From Candidatus Enterococcus testudinis (GTDB lineage: Bacteria > Bacillota > Bacilli > Lactobacillales > Enterococcaceae): a DNA stretch of 64,000 nt. Made by a program: the position numbers and the translations under genes. Location of the stretch: NCBI RefSeq assembly GCF_002140915.1, contig NZ_NGKU01000001.1, forward strand, positions 1,868,738 to 1,932,737, in the 5' to 3' direction. This document shows positions 49,431-57,564 of the stretch, piece by piece; position 1 is the first letter of the stretch; each line of letters begins with the position of its first letter. A model generated the notes under the pieces. That model worked only from the letters and a program-made list of their open reading frames with translations, ran no database searches and was not told where the DNA came from.

Positions 49431-49802
49431 ATGACCCTATTTGAACGAATACAAGAATTGGCAAAAAAGAGAGATAAGACTTTAAAAGATATCTCGCTTG
49501 AATTAGGATACAGCAAAAATTATCTCTATACGCTACAGAAACAAAGCCCTAAAGCTGAGAATCTACAAGTAATCGCCGACTACTTCCACGTATCAACAGA
49601 CTATTTGTTAGGCCGGACTAGCAATCCAACTCTCGAAGAAGAAAGTTTGGATTATAATTCAACAAAAGAATTTTTTGCAATCCAACGTAAATCAAAAAGA
49701 CTTACACAGAAAGATCAACAACGTTTACTAAAAATTATGGAAGCTACTTTCGACGACTTAGATAATGATGATTTTGAGGAAGATGAAGATGAAGACTTAT
49801 GA
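49431..49802 (+). CDS. CI-like repressor (XRE family)
   Basis: 123 aa. N-terminal HTH (LFERIQELAKKRDKTLKDIS, LELGYSKNYLYTLQKQSPKA) and a short acidic C-terminal part (DDLDNDDFEEDEDEDL) instead of a LexA-type protease domain. So it is of the ImmR kind, inactivated by the adjacent ImmA-like protease rather than by RecA-aided self-cleavage. The ATG at 49431 is preferred over upstream TTG because the domain starts there. It overlaps the next gene by 14 bp. Confidence 0.85.
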   Translation: MTLFERIQELAKKRDKTLKDISLELGYSKNYLYTLQKQSPKAENLQVIADYFHVSTDYLLGRTSNPTLEEESLDYNSTKEFFAIQRKSKRLTQKDQQRLLKIMEATFDDLDNDDFEEDEDEDL

Positions 49803-50913
49803 TAATTTTCATAATAATAATGCTCCAAATTATGCAAACTCACAAAAGGCTGCTTATGAAACCATACTGCATAGCAAACAAAATAATCTCCCCGTTTCAA
49901 TAAAAAAAATAATTAAAAGCTTCCCAAATCTGCATTTACAAAAATATACTGTGTTTGCAAAAAAACGAAACCTTTCTATGCAGGAAGTATATGATTTGCT
50001 AGACTCTGAGGAAGGTTGCTTGTGGAAACGTGGAGACGGTCAGTATATCATTCTTTATAATAACCAAATCGAAAACAAAGGTCGGATTAGGTTTACTCTT
50101 GCACATGAATTAGGCCATTACATTTTGCAGCACAATGAAAGAACCGAAAAAACTATCTTAGCTAGATACTCCTTAACAAATTTAGAACATGATATTTTTG
50201 AAAAAGAGGCCAATTATTTTGCACGAAGACTATTAGCGCCCATTCCTCTAGTTGACCTCTACACCACAAGTTGGAAAAAAATTACTGCTGGTTGTATCGA
50301 ACATGCATTTGAAACCTCTTACACCGTAGCTAAATACGTAATTAATGATCTCAATCGAAGATATCAAAAAGCCAATATAATAAAAGAAAATCATCCTATT
50401 GTGGATAATTTCATAGACTACATCAGGTCAGATTCTAATTCAAAAATATGTATTGTATGCTCTTCCGTCCATAGAAACTCTATTAAATTTTGTGCGATCT
50501 GCTCTAATAGTTCATTTATTAAATCAAGTGCCTATAATTACACAACCTATAAAATGGAGAGGAAAAAATCTATGATATATTCAAAAATTGAAACCGATGA
50601 CAAAGGAAATCCTATTACGTGTCCACGATGTGAATCTGAAGAAATTAGTGCTAATCACATTTTTTGCCCTTATTGCTCAGTGATCTTACATAACTCCTGC
50701 TTAGGTGGTCCTGATAATCGATTTATAGAATTAGATTCATTTGGAAGCCATGAAGAAAAATCACTCATTGATCAAATACAAGGTGGCTGTCAAGTTTTTT
50801 TAGATGGTGGATTCAGATACTGTCCTCAATGCGGAGGAGAAACATCATACTATCGACAAGGATTATTAGATAGTTGGAACATAGAAAAAAATCAAGTTCA
50901 CGACCCATTTTAA
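49789..50913 (+). CDS. ImmA/IrrE-family metallopeptidase with zinc ribbons
   Basis: 374 aa. The zinc protease motif HELGH is at residues 106-110 (FTLAHELGHYILQHNE) with the third ligand region EKEANYFARRLLAP. The C-terminal 170 residues carry CxxC pairs (CIVCSS, CAICSN; CPRCES, CPYCSV; CPQCGG), which may form zinc ribbons sensing DNA or protein. Such proteases cleave the neighbouring repressor to induce the phage. Start chosen at 49789 with GAGGAAG upstream, overlapping the repressor gene end. Confidence 0.88.
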   Translation: MKTYDNFHNNNAPNYANSQKAAYETILHSKQNNLPVSIKKIIKSFPNLHLQKYTVFAKKRNLSMQEVYDLLDSEEGCLWKRGDGQYIILYNNQIENKGRIRFTLAHELGHYILQHNERTEKTILARYSLTNLEHDIFEKEANYFARRLLAPIPLVDLYTTSWKKITAGCIEHAFETSYTVAKYVINDLNRRYQKANIIKENHPIVDNFIDYIRSDSNSKICIVCSSVHRNSIKFCAICSNSSFIKSSAYNYTTYKMERKKSMIYSKIETDDKGNPITCPRCESEEISANHIFCPYCSVILHNSCLGGPDNRFIELDSFGSHEEKSLIDQIQGGCQVFLDGGFRYCPQCGGETSYYRQGLLDSWNIEKNQVHDPF

Positions 50914-51049
50914 GATTAACAGAATTTTTTTTGCACCTAAAAAAAGTTTTTCGTCAATAAAAATAAATATTATTTATTTTTATGATATATAAACAAAAAA
51001 AGAAAGCGAGATGAGTTATGAATAAAAAACATTATGGAATGTTACTACC

Positions 51050-51087
51050 CTGTCTCTTATACACATCTAGATGTGTATAAGAGACAG
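51050..51087. other. Tn5/Nextera mosaic-end artefact with 35-bp duplication
   Basis: CTGTCTCTTATACACATCT followed directly by its inverted copy AGATGTGTATAAGAGACAG. The 35 nt before it (51015-51049) are repeated exactly after it (51088-51122). This is an adaptor-dimer chimera from library preparation. The true chromosome probably lacks 73 nt here. Confidence 0.95.
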
Positions 51088-51090
51088 GTT

Positions 51091-51702
51091 ATGAATAAAA
51101 AACATTATGGAATGTTACTACCTGCTTTAATTCTACTAATAGGATGTAGCAGTAACAAAAATGAAGGAATCACAACAGAACAAGAAAGTATAGCTAAAAG
51201 CAGTTCAGAAATTTTGCAAAAGGAAGAAGACCTTCCTGAAGAGAAAGAAGAAAGAGAAATAGTTGAAGTAGATACTATTGAATCCGAAGTTGAGAAAGAA
51301 GAGAAAACTATTGCATCGTCAGAAGAAAGTACTGAAACAGAAACAAATGAGATAAAAGAAATAAATGACTTACTTGTTAGATATATCGAGGAAAACCAAG
51401 GTTTTGCCTTGGGGACATTAGATGGTGACGGAAATCCTACTGACAACGGAACTCCAGATGATTTCTTCGCGCCATGGTTAATTATTCGATCAATTGAATA
51501 CACTGGATCTGACATTCAAGCGAATGTAACTGCTGATTTTGTAAGCTTTACAACTCAAGAAAAAGACTCTTTGGCCTCCTCTATTCAAAATGCAGTTGGG
51601 GTATTTACTAGTGATTTCTCGCTACATGTTTATGTCTATAATGGAGAAAATGCATTAGGTCATTCAAAACTATTAGATTCTAGATCATACACTTGGTATT
51701 AA
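51091..51702 (+). CDS. Prophage lipoprotein (candidate superinfection exclusion)
   Basis: 203 aa. Signal peptide and lipobox: MNKKHYGMLLPALILLIGCS, Cys20 lipidated. A Glu/Ser-rich stretch of about 70 residues follows, then a compact C-terminal domain (LLVRYIEENQGFALGTLDGD; IQANVTADFVSFTTQ; FSLHVYVYNGENALG). A lipoprotein in the lysogeny module between repressor and integrase is the place of Ltp of phage TP-J34, which blocks DNA entry of related phages. The true ATG is 51091; the apparent longer frame arises from the adaptor artefact. Confidence 0.75.
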   Translation: MNKKHYGMLLPALILLIGCSSNKNEGITTEQESIAKSSSEILQKEEDLPEEKEEREIVEVDTIESEVEKEEKTIASSEESTETETNEIKEINDLLVRYIEENQGFALGTLDGDGNPTDNGTPDDFFAPWLIIRSIEYTGSDIQANVTADFVSFTTQEKDSLASSIQNAVGVFTSDFSLHVYVYNGENALGHSKLLDSRSYTWY

Positions 51703-51726
51703 TCCAAAAAGGAAAAGAGGAGAATT

Positions 51727-52041
51727 ATAGGAAAAAGATATATTGTTACTGAAGATAACGGTTGTGGTTGTGGTGGGTGTATAGGGATTATTGGATTTTG
51801 TATTCTGGCAAGTTTTTTAATATCAATTGCTCCTTTTCTACTGGGGTTACTTGCTATTATTTTAGGTATTTCAGCAATTGTGTACATCCCTAAATACAGA
51901 CTAAAGAGACAACAAAAACAAGAAGAAGCTGAACTAGAAGAGCGAGAAAGAAAGCTCCAAATGGAAATCAGAAAAAGAGATCTTGAAAAAAGAGAAAAAG
52001 AGCTTGAATCAACTCAAGAAAAAAATTGGGATGATTATTAA
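51727..52041 (+). CDS. Small membrane protein with non-AUG start
   Basis: The frame has no ATG, GTG or TTG at its 5' end. AGAGGAGA (51715-51722) is followed by ATT ATA GGA, so the best start is ATA at 51727, or a mutated or misread ATG. Product about 104 aa: GKRYIVTEDNGCGCGGCIGI, two closely spaced hydrophobic segments (GIIGFCILASFLISIAPFLL; LLAIILGISAIVYIP) and a long charged coiled coil (EEAELEERERKLQMEIRKRD). It is 24 bp after the lipoprotein gene, so probably co-transcribed. Confidence 0.6.
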   Translation: MGKRYIVTEDNGCGCGGCIGIIGFCILASFLISIAPFLLGLLAIILGISAIVYIPKYRLKRQQKQEEAELEERERKLQMEIRKRDLEKREKELESTQEKNWDDY

Positions 52042-52042
52042 A

Positions 52043-52083
52043 TAAAAAACACGCCCCTCAATCTTGACGGACAGAGAGCGTGT
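52043..52083 (-). terminator. Terminator-like hairpin with tRNA-Leu similarity
   Basis: ACACGC (52049-52054) pairs with GCGTGT (52078-52083); on the minus strand the stem is followed by six U residues. The minus-strand sequence CAAGATTGAGGGGCGTGT within it joins 12 nt of the phage tRNA anticodon arm to 13 nt of the host tRNA anticodon arm. Confidence 0.55.
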
Positions 52084-52147
52084 ATATCAAAATAAACAAT
52101 GGGTCTATTTCTTATCCTATTGTATCAAATTAGCGGAGTTGATAGCA

Positions 52148-53503
52148 ATGAAGAATGTAGCATTATATATTCGTGTATCAAGTGATCAGCAAGCAAAGAA
52201 CGGTGATAGTTTGCGTGAACAAGAAGATACACTCAACGAATATGTTAATTCAAACAAAAATATGACCATTTTTTCCACCTATATCGATGATGGGATAAGC
52301 GGTCAAAAATTAAAGCGTGATGAATTTACTCGATTGATGAATGACATTGCCGCTGGATCTATTGATATGATACTTTTCACTAAACTAGACAGATGGTTTC
52401 GATCATTGAAACACTACCTTAATACTCAAGACATTTTGGAAAAATACGAAGTTCACTGGATAGCCGTGTCACAGCCTTATTACGATACCACTACGCCCTA
52501 TGGAAGGACGTTTATCAACCAGGTAATGTCATTTGCTGAACTAGAAGCACAGATGACAAGTGAACGTATAATATCTATAAATGCTAACAAAGTAAAAGAA
52601 GGCGAAGTGATCACAGGCAGCACTCCACTGGGTTATTCAATCAAAGACAAAAAGTTGATACCTAATGAGGACTCTCGCATTGCCATCGAGGTATTTAACT
52701 ACTATGACCTCCATACAAATTTAAATCAAACTACTAAATTTCTAGCAGATAAACATGGAATCCTGAGAACACCCCAGTCAATTCGAAGTATGCTTAAGAA
52801 TACAAAATACATTGGTGAGTATCGCCAAAATAAAAACTACAACCCTCCTATCATAGAAAGAGATTTATTTGAATCAGTCAACAGGAAATTAAAAATGAAT
52901 ACAAAATCAAATGTAAAGCACGACTATCTTTTTTCAGGTTTACTATGCTGCGGAAACTGTTCTCGTAAAATGAATTCTGGAAGGAAATCCAATCGATCTC
53001 CAAAAAGAAAGGACGGTACGTGTATCGTTTATCCCCCACTTCCTGAATACACCTGCAGATACGCCTATCAATTACCTAAATGCGAAAACACAAAAGTTAT
53101 TCGTGAACATCTCCTTGAAAAATATTTAATTGAGAATCTACCAGCATTGCTTCAATTGACGATCAACTCTTTGAAGAAACAAAAGAACTCCACCAAGAAT
53201 ACTCAGACTCGTATTAAAACTCTTGAAAAGAAAATTGAACGGCTAAAATTAGCATATCTAAACGAGATAATAACTTTAGAAGAATACAAAATAGATAAAG
53301 CTGAATTTGAAAAAGAACTGACTCGCCTTGCTAAACCTAATGTAGAAAAACAGAAAATCGAAGGCTACGAAAAGCTTCTTAACTGTGATTTAAATCATTA
53401 CTATGCTGATATGTCTCGAATAGAGAAAAAGGCGTTCTGGCAGTCTTTGATAGCTAAATTGACTTTTGATAACCAACGATTAATAACAGTTGAAATGCTA
53501 TGA
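52148..53503 (+). CDS. int: Large serine recombinase (phage integrase)
   Basis: 451 aa. N-terminal resolvase domain (ALYIRVSSDQQAKNGDSLRE; catalytic Ser11 in YIRVS; further Arg in KLDRWFRS and MTSERI), a recombinase domain (about 165-270, GSTPLGYSIKDKKLIPNEDS), a zinc domain (LLCCGNCSRKMNSG and CRYAYQLPKCENTKV) and a C-terminal coiled coil (IKTLEKKIERLKLAYLNE). It joins attP and attB with a 2-bp overlap. ATG 52148 is chosen as the resolvase strand begins there. attR lies 14 bp after the stop. No excision factor can be identified. Confidence 0.93.
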   Translation: MKNVALYIRVSSDQQAKNGDSLREQEDTLNEYVNSNKNMTIFSTYIDDGISGQKLKRDEFTRLMNDIAAGSIDMILFTKLDRWFRSLKHYLNTQDILEKYEVHWIAVSQPYYDTTTPYGRTFINQVMSFAELEAQMTSERIISINANKVKEGEVITGSTPLGYSIKDKKLIPNEDSRIAIEVFNYYDLHTNLNQTTKFLADKHGILRTPQSIRSMLKNTKYIGEYRQNKNYNPPIIERDLFESVNRKLKMNTKSNVKHDYLFSGLLCCGNCSRKMNSGRKSNRSPKRKDGTCIVYPPLPEYTCRYAYQLPKCENTKVIREHLLEKYLIENLPALLQLTINSLKKQKNSTKNTQTRIKTLEKKIERLKLAYLNEIITLEEYKIDKAEFEKELTRLAKPNVEKQKIEGYEKLLNCDLNHYYADMSRIEKKAFWQSLIAKLTFDNQRLITVEML

Positions 53504-53517
53504 TTTCCACACACCCT

Positions 53518-53545
53518 CTAACAGATAGTTGCAGACACGCACGCT
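53518..53545. other. attR (prophage-host junction)
   Basis: Phage arm CTAACAGATAGT (53518-53529), T, core GCAGAC (53531-53536), then host tRNA sequence ACGCACGC. The reconstructed attP is 36 bp: two perfect 12-bp inverted arms around TGCAGACCGGTG, with AC as the central dinucleotide. Confidence 0.9.
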
Positions 53546-53595
53546 TGAGGGGCGTGTGAGCTTAGCTCGTGTGGGTTCAAATCCCATCGTCTGCA
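53531..53595 (+). pseudogene. 3' part of host tRNA-Leu(GAG), split by prophage
   Basis: Contains the core and D-stem end, the anticodon arm CACGC-TTGAGGG-GCGTG (anticodon GAG), the variable arm, T arm GTGGG/CCCAT and acceptor 3' strand CGTCTGC with discriminator A at 53595. It lacks the 5' acceptor strand and promoter, which are at 7780-7802. Confidence 0.9.
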
Positions 53596-53605
53596 TATAG
53601 ATTTG

Positions 53606-53640
53606 GAGTAGATTACTTTTAGTAGTTTACTCTTTTTTTA
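53606..53640 (+). terminator. Terminator of the host tRNA-Leu locus
   Basis: GAGTA (53606-53610) pairs with TACTC (53628-53632), with inner TACT/AGTA pairing, followed by T7. Diverged homologue of the phage copy at 7919-7955. Confidence 0.75.
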
Positions 53641-53699
53641 TTTAAAATTCTCATCGCAAAAAAACAAATATCCAATAAATTGCGTAAGTGGAGATAACA

Positions 53700-53895
53700 G
53701 TGATTTATAAGCTATCTTGTTTTCAATTTTATCATCAAAAGTGGGCACATTTCATTGCAGGCTGATTTTTCCAAAGTCAGTCGTTCTGCTGCAATCATGA
53801 TTGTCAGCACAGGAATGTATCTTTTATTCTTAGATTATTTTCTTTATCTGTTATTAGAAAATCTAAGAGATCCGATCATAATCGAGGGCATGTAA
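53700..53895 (+). pseudogene. Possible frameshifted small membrane protein
   Basis: A GTG frame with GGAG upstream runs 21 codons (IYKLSCFQFYHQKWAHFIAG) to TGA at 53763-53765. The overlapping frame then encodes ADFSKVSRSAAIMIVSTGMY, LLFLDYFLYLLLENL and RDPIIIEGM to TAA at 53893-53895, a membrane-helix type segment. One indel would join them. Weak evidence only; nothing else is seen between the tRNA terminator and 53970. Confidence 0.3.
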
Positions 53896-53970
53896 AAATT
53901 TTTTCGCTCACTTTAAAAATAAATATTTATCGTATCATTTTTTTATGATATCATTAATTGAGGTGAAGAC

Positions 53971-54168
53971 ATGCTATTATTTCAAGAAGTGCTCAGTTTG
54001 ATTGGCGTGATTAGTTTAATCGTCTTGTTTCTACAAAAAAAAGCGTTCTTTTCAACATTCAATTCCATCCAGAAAGTCTGTTTTATTCTCCTAAGTATTT
54101 CTGTATCCGTACCGGCACTCATTGCCTTTTTTAGCGGGTTGGCTAAAGGATTTTGGGAAAACTTGTAA
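53971..54168 (+). CDS. Small two-helix membrane protein
   Basis: 65 aa with two membrane helices (VLSLIGVISLIVLFL; VCFILLSISVSVPALIAFF) separated by a basic loop. GAGGTGA lies 6 bp before the ATG and a terminator follows the stop at once, so it is a monocistronic gene. Function unknown. Confidence 0.75.
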   Translation: MLLFQEVLSLIGVISLIVLFLQKKAFFSTFNSIQKVCFILLSISVSVPALIAFFSGLAKGFWENL

Positions 54169-54173
54169 TGATC

Positions 54174-54198
54174 AAAGCCATTTTTTGGCTTTTTTTTG
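54174..54198 (+). terminator. Terminator of small membrane protein gene
   Basis: AAAGCCA / TGGCTTT stem with T-rich loop and T8 tail. The following 54199-54381 contains no evident gene. Confidence 0.8.
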
Positions 54199-54381
54199 TA
54201 TAATCAACTAGCTATACACTTCAATTAACAAATTTATTTTTACTATACTGAAACACCTGAGCGAATGATCTTTTTATAAAAACCACAAAAAAATACTCAC
54301 AACAGTAATTAAAAAATAAAAGACAGAGACACTTATCTATTGATCTGTTATTTACGCCATACCATCGAAAGGACTATCCCT

Positions 54382-54864
54382 ATGACCATCTCACTGATTG
54401 AGGCAAATGCAAAAGACTTGTCTATCATTTATCTCATTCAAAAAGCAGCCTTCCGTTCATTATATGAAACCTATCAAGATGAAAGAACCTCTCCGTTTAA
54501 AGAAACCTTGGAGAAACTACAAAGAAAATTTAATCAACCCAACTATCATTACTTTCTGATCCAGAGAAAAGAGGAAAACATTGGCTTCATCAAAATTACA
54601 ATGGATATTGAAACGGAAACGATAAGAATCGCGCCAATCGCCCTACTCCCTGTTAATCAAGGAAAAGGGTATGGAAAAACAGCCTTACTCCTAGCTGAAT
54701 CAATCTTTCCTGCTAGAAAAGCCATTTTAAGCACCATCAAAGAGGAGGCGCATTTGGTTCACTTTTATGAATCATGTGGATATGTCCTCACAGATTGTGC
54801 GTCCTCCGATACAGCAGGTATGCATTTTGTTTATTTTGAGAAAACACTAAACGGCGATACATAG
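54382..54864 (+). CDS. GNAT-family N-acetyltransferase
   Basis: 160 aa. The acetyl-CoA binding loop is [17 protein letters not shown] (about 94-110, Q/RxxGxG/A), preceded by the strand [12 protein letters not shown] and followed by [10 protein letters not shown] (motif B). The N-terminus [20 protein letters not shown] is the usual GNAT start. GAAAGGA precedes the ATG. The substrate (small amine, amino acid or protein) cannot be told. Confidence 0.9.
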   Translation: MTISLIEANAKDLSIIYLIQKAAFRSLYETYQDERTSPFKETLEKLQRKFNQPNYHYFLIQRKEENIGFIKITMDIETETIRIAPIALLPVNQGKGYGKTALLLAESIFPARKAILSTIKEEAHLVHFYESCGYVLTDCASSDTAGMHFVYFEKTLNGDT

Positions 54865-54963
54865 TTAAGATGAATAATTGGGTATATTCTGGCGTTTCAG
54901 AACATACGTTTGACCGTCCCCCCTACAACTGCTATGATAATAAAAAAGAAATCGAGGTGTCCT

Positions 54964-55575
54964 ATGAAACAATTATTCCTCTCCTCCTCTTTTACAGATG
55001 TAGAGGCGCAATTTACTGAATATATAAACAATAAGTCTCACACAAAAAGTGTAACCTTCATCCCAGCAGCCAGCCTAGTAGAGGACGTGACTTTTTATGT
55101 TGGCGAAGCGTTAGCGCTGTTCAAACGTTTGGGTTTCTCCATTGATGTCCTTGATTTGGCCGCCAGTACACCATCTGAGATTGCGGAGACGCTACAATCA
55201 AACAACTTTATCTATATTTCTGGTGGCAATACTTTTTACTTGCTGGATGTGTTGAAACAATCAGGTGCTTTTGCGTTGATCTTGGAACAAATTGCTGAAG
55301 GAAAAATCTATGTTGGCGAATCTGCAGGCAGTGTTATCGCCGCGGAATCCATCGATTATATCGCAGTAATGGACGACAAAACAAAAGTCCCTGCAGCTGA
55401 CACCTATCCAGCACTGAATGTAGTACCATTTGCAATCGTCCCTCACTATCAAGCAGCTTATTTCGCAGAAGCTGCCGAAACGATTTTACGTACCTATCAA
55501 GCAGACTATGAGTTGATTCCCCTTAGCAATCATCAAGTGATGATCGTTGAAGGTGAACATACGGACATACGCTAA
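54964..55575 (+). CDS. Peptidase S51 (dipeptidase E-like) protein
   Basis: 203 aa. Family landmarks: LFLSSSFTDV at the N-terminus, FIYISGGNTFYLLD (about 80-93), the nucleophile elbow VGESAGSVIAAE (Ser about 120), and NVVPFAIVPHYQ with the catalytic His. It probably cleaves small Asp-X peptides in the cytosol, or is a cyanophycinase-like relative. ATG 54964 follows GAGGTG. Confidence 0.88.
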   Translation: MKQLFLSSSFTDVEAQFTEYINNKSHTKSVTFIPAASLVEDVTFYVGEALALFKRLGFSIDVLDLAASTPSEIAETLQSNNFIYISGGNTFYLLDVLKQSGAFALILEQIAEGKIYVGESAGSVIAAESIDYIAVMDDKTKVPAADTYPALNVVPFAIVPHYQAAYFAEAAETILRTYQADYELIPLSNHQVMIVEGEHTDIR

Positions 55576-55615
55576 ATTTTTTTTCATACAAAATCACCAA
55601 CAAAGGAGTGATTAC

Positions 55616-56200
55616 ATGGCTTTTATTGTACTCATCGGGGCCCAAGCAACTGGAAAAATGACCGTTGGACGCGAATTAGAAAAAAGAATGGATGCCAAAT
55701 TATTGTTCAATCACCAAACACTTGATATTTTTGCTGAATATGTAGGGTTTATTCCCAAAGCGTTTGAATTATCCAATCAATTACGTTTGGACCTCTTTGA
55801 TGCCTTTGTGGAAAATATTCCCCACAATCCAATCAAATCACTGATTTTTACAGTGTTGATCGATTTTGCAGCAACTGAAGATATCGCATTTTTGGATAGC
55901 ATTGCATCTACCTTTATTCAAGCACAGGAAGATGTCTATTTCATAGAATTGGTCGCTGATCTTGATGTGCGCTTACAGCGCAATGCCCATGAAAGCCGCT
56001 TGCAAGCCAAACCTTCAAAAAGAGATCTAGCATTCTCAGAATCTGAGCTACTATCCTCCTACGCAGCCAATCGTTTAGAAAGCGAACAGGACGAATTGGC
56101 AGCCTGTTTCCCTCATGTCCATACATTACAAATCAATAATACGCAACTGTCACCTGAAGCTACCGCAGCGTTGATCATCGAAAAATTTCAACTGTATTGA
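55616..56200 (+). CDS. P-loop kinase/AAA-like protein
   Basis: 194 aa. Walker A is IGAQATGKMTVGRELE (about 7-22). The remaining sequence (LLFNHQTLDIFAEYVGFIP; DVYFIELVADLDVRLQRNAH) is like small shikimate- or adenylate-kinase type NTPases of Firmicutes with unknown substrate. AAAGGAG lies 8 bp before ATG 55616. It follows the S51 gene by 40 bp and a shared transcript is likely. Confidence 0.82.
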   Translation: MAFIVLIGAQATGKMTVGRELEKRMDAKLLFNHQTLDIFAEYVGFIPKAFELSNQLRLDLFDAFVENIPHNPIKSLIFTVLIDFAATEDIAFLDSIASTFIQAQEDVYFIELVADLDVRLQRNAHESRLQAKPSKRDLAFSESELLSSYAANRLESEQDELAACFPHVHTLQINNTQLSPEATAALIIEKFQLY

Positions 56201-56235
56201 TCATTTTGGTCTTTTTTTGGCGCACTCGTTGGACG

Positions 56236-56268
56236 CAAAAAAGGAATGGATTTCTCCATTCCTTTTTT
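56236..56268. terminator. Bidirectional terminator
   Basis: AAAAAAGGAATGGA / TCCATTCCTTTTTT perfect 14-bp stem with TTTC loop between convergent genes. Confidence 0.92.
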
Positions 56269-56294
56269 ATGCTGTGGGCACATTTGTTCATTTC

Positions 56295-56501
56295 TCAAGA
56301 ACAAAGCACTTTCTTACACATTGGACGAAACAAGGCGATAGATCCATAGATCCCCACACCCACGATGCCTGCGAAAGCCACATAAGCAATCAACACCAAT
56401 GAGGAAACACCCAACATAAACAATTGGATTCCTTTTAATAGTAGATATAGACCCAATAGGATCAATAAAAATAAGCGAAGCCTTTGCATTTTACGCGCCA
56501 T
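56295..56501 (-). CDS. Small two-helix membrane protein
   Basis: 68 aa: basic N-terminus (MARKMQRLRL), helix 1 (FLLILLGLYLLLKGIQLFML), helix 2 (LVLIAYVAFAGIVGVGIYGSI), basic Cys-containing tail. AAAGGAG precedes the ATG. Function unknown. Confidence 0.75.
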   Translation of the reverse strand: MARKMQRLRLFLLILLGLYLLLKGIQLFMLGVSSLVLIAYVAFAGIVGVGIYGSIALFRPMCKKVLCS

Positions 56502-56576
56502 AATGATGCTCCTTTATAAGCTTTGTTTCATCTTCTCATATCGATTGATCCATATCCTCATCCTTTAGACTGATTT

Positions 56577-57452
56577 CTAACGGTTCGTTTCGACAGAGAT
56601 TTTGATCAATATACCGTTTGGATCATATAAACTCATTTGCTCCGTCGTTTCTGTTTTAAATGAAACCGATAGAGTTGTCAAATGATCTTTCAACTCCGAC
56701 AATGCCGCTGTGTCTGGGACCACAAAACTATAATAGGCTAAGCCAAGGTCATTTTCTGCCATCGGCGGGGTATGTTGACCCATCCAAATATTTGCGCCGA
56801 TATGATGATGATAGCTACCTGCAGCGAAGAATTTTGCTTGTGCCCCGAAATTACTGGTCAGGTTCAGACCTAAGACTTGGGTATAAAAATCTTCTGTTTT
56901 TTGCAAGTCAGCCACTTTCAAATGAACGTGCCCAACTGTGGTTCCTTCAGGAAAATGGGTTTGCTGACGATCTGCAGTGTCGACGACCCCTTGGGCATCC
57001 ATTTCGATCGTGATACCTACGATTTCGCCATCCTCGCGAATATCCCATTCTGAACGTGGCTTGTCTCGATAGACCTCTATGCCGTTGCCTTCTGGATCGG
57101 TTAAATAAAGTGCTTCACTATATCCGTGGTCACTAGCACCGTCTAGTGGTGCGTTAGATTCAATATAATGAATCAATGTATTGCCGAGATCTTTTCGGCT
57201 TGGCAATAAAAACGCCACATGAAATAAACCGGTTTTTCGTGTAATTGGCAATGGGTGTTCGACTTTTTGTAACGTTAATAAAACATTGTTTTTCGTGCCT
57301 AATGCCACTGAATCTTCGGTTTGGTCTAACAGGGTCAATCCGATGATCTGTGTATAAAAATCACGCATCTTCGATAGATTTGCTACTTTTAAAGCCACGA
57401 TTCCTATATGAGTTGTCTCATTGATTTGAAAGTTTGGTATAATCGTCGTCAA
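56577..57452 (-). CDS. VOC-family protein with two vicinal-oxygen-chelate domains
   Basis: 291 aa. Two glyoxalase/dioxygenase-like modules: residues about 10-130 (HIGIVALKVANLSKMRDFYT; LFHVAFLLPSR; LYLTDPEGNGIEVYRDKP) and about 165-285 (VGHVHLKVADLQKTEDFYTQ; HHHIGANIW; MSLYDPNGILIKISV). Metal ligands His, His and Glu are present. It resembles YfiE/CatE-type ring-cleaving dioxygenases of bacilli, but the substrate is not known. Confidence 0.88.
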   Translation of the reverse strand: MTTIIPNFQINETTHIGIVALKVANLSKMRDFYTQIIGLTLLDQTEDSVALGTKNNVLLTLQKVEHPLPITRKTGLFHVAFLLPSRKDLGNTLIHYIESNAPLDGASDHGYSEALYLTDPEGNGIEVYRDKPRSEWDIREDGEIVGITIEMDAQGVVDTADRQQTHFPEGTTVGHVHLKVADLQKTEDFYTQVLGLNLTSNFGAQAKFFAAGSYHHHIGANIWMGQHTPPMAENDLGLAYYSFVVPDTAALSELKDHLTTLSVSFKTETTEQMSLYDPNGILIKISVETNR

Positions 57453-57564
57453 TTTGTGTGTCCTCTTTTCATTCTTATTTATCCTTACTTGTTACTTATA
57501 TTGTAACACTAACTTTTTGTAAGTAAACAAAAATGCTCATCACTGATTCTGACGTTCAATTTGC

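Larger units (their letters stand above)
7801..53536. mobile_element. Intact temperate siphovirus prophage in tRNA-Leu(GAG)
   Basis: About 45.7 kb bounded by attL and attR with a 6-bp core GCAGAC. It contains all expected modules in order: serine integrase, lysogeny switch, recombination and replication genes, late regulator, terminase, A118-like portal, capsid, tail, baseplate, holin and endolysin. No structural gene looks broken; the one clear nonsense codon is in a small accessory gene (27009-27011). Base composition is visibly more AT-rich than the flanks. Two interruptions (9452-9486, 51050-51087) are sequencing-library artefacts. Functionality looks likely but cannot be shown from sequence alone. 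Confidence 0.95.

Noticed and set aside
51050..51087. Perfect 19-bp inverted repeat that could be read as a transposon end or operator
   Set aside because: It is the exact commercial Tn5 mosaic end pair, also found at 9452-9486; it is an artefact.
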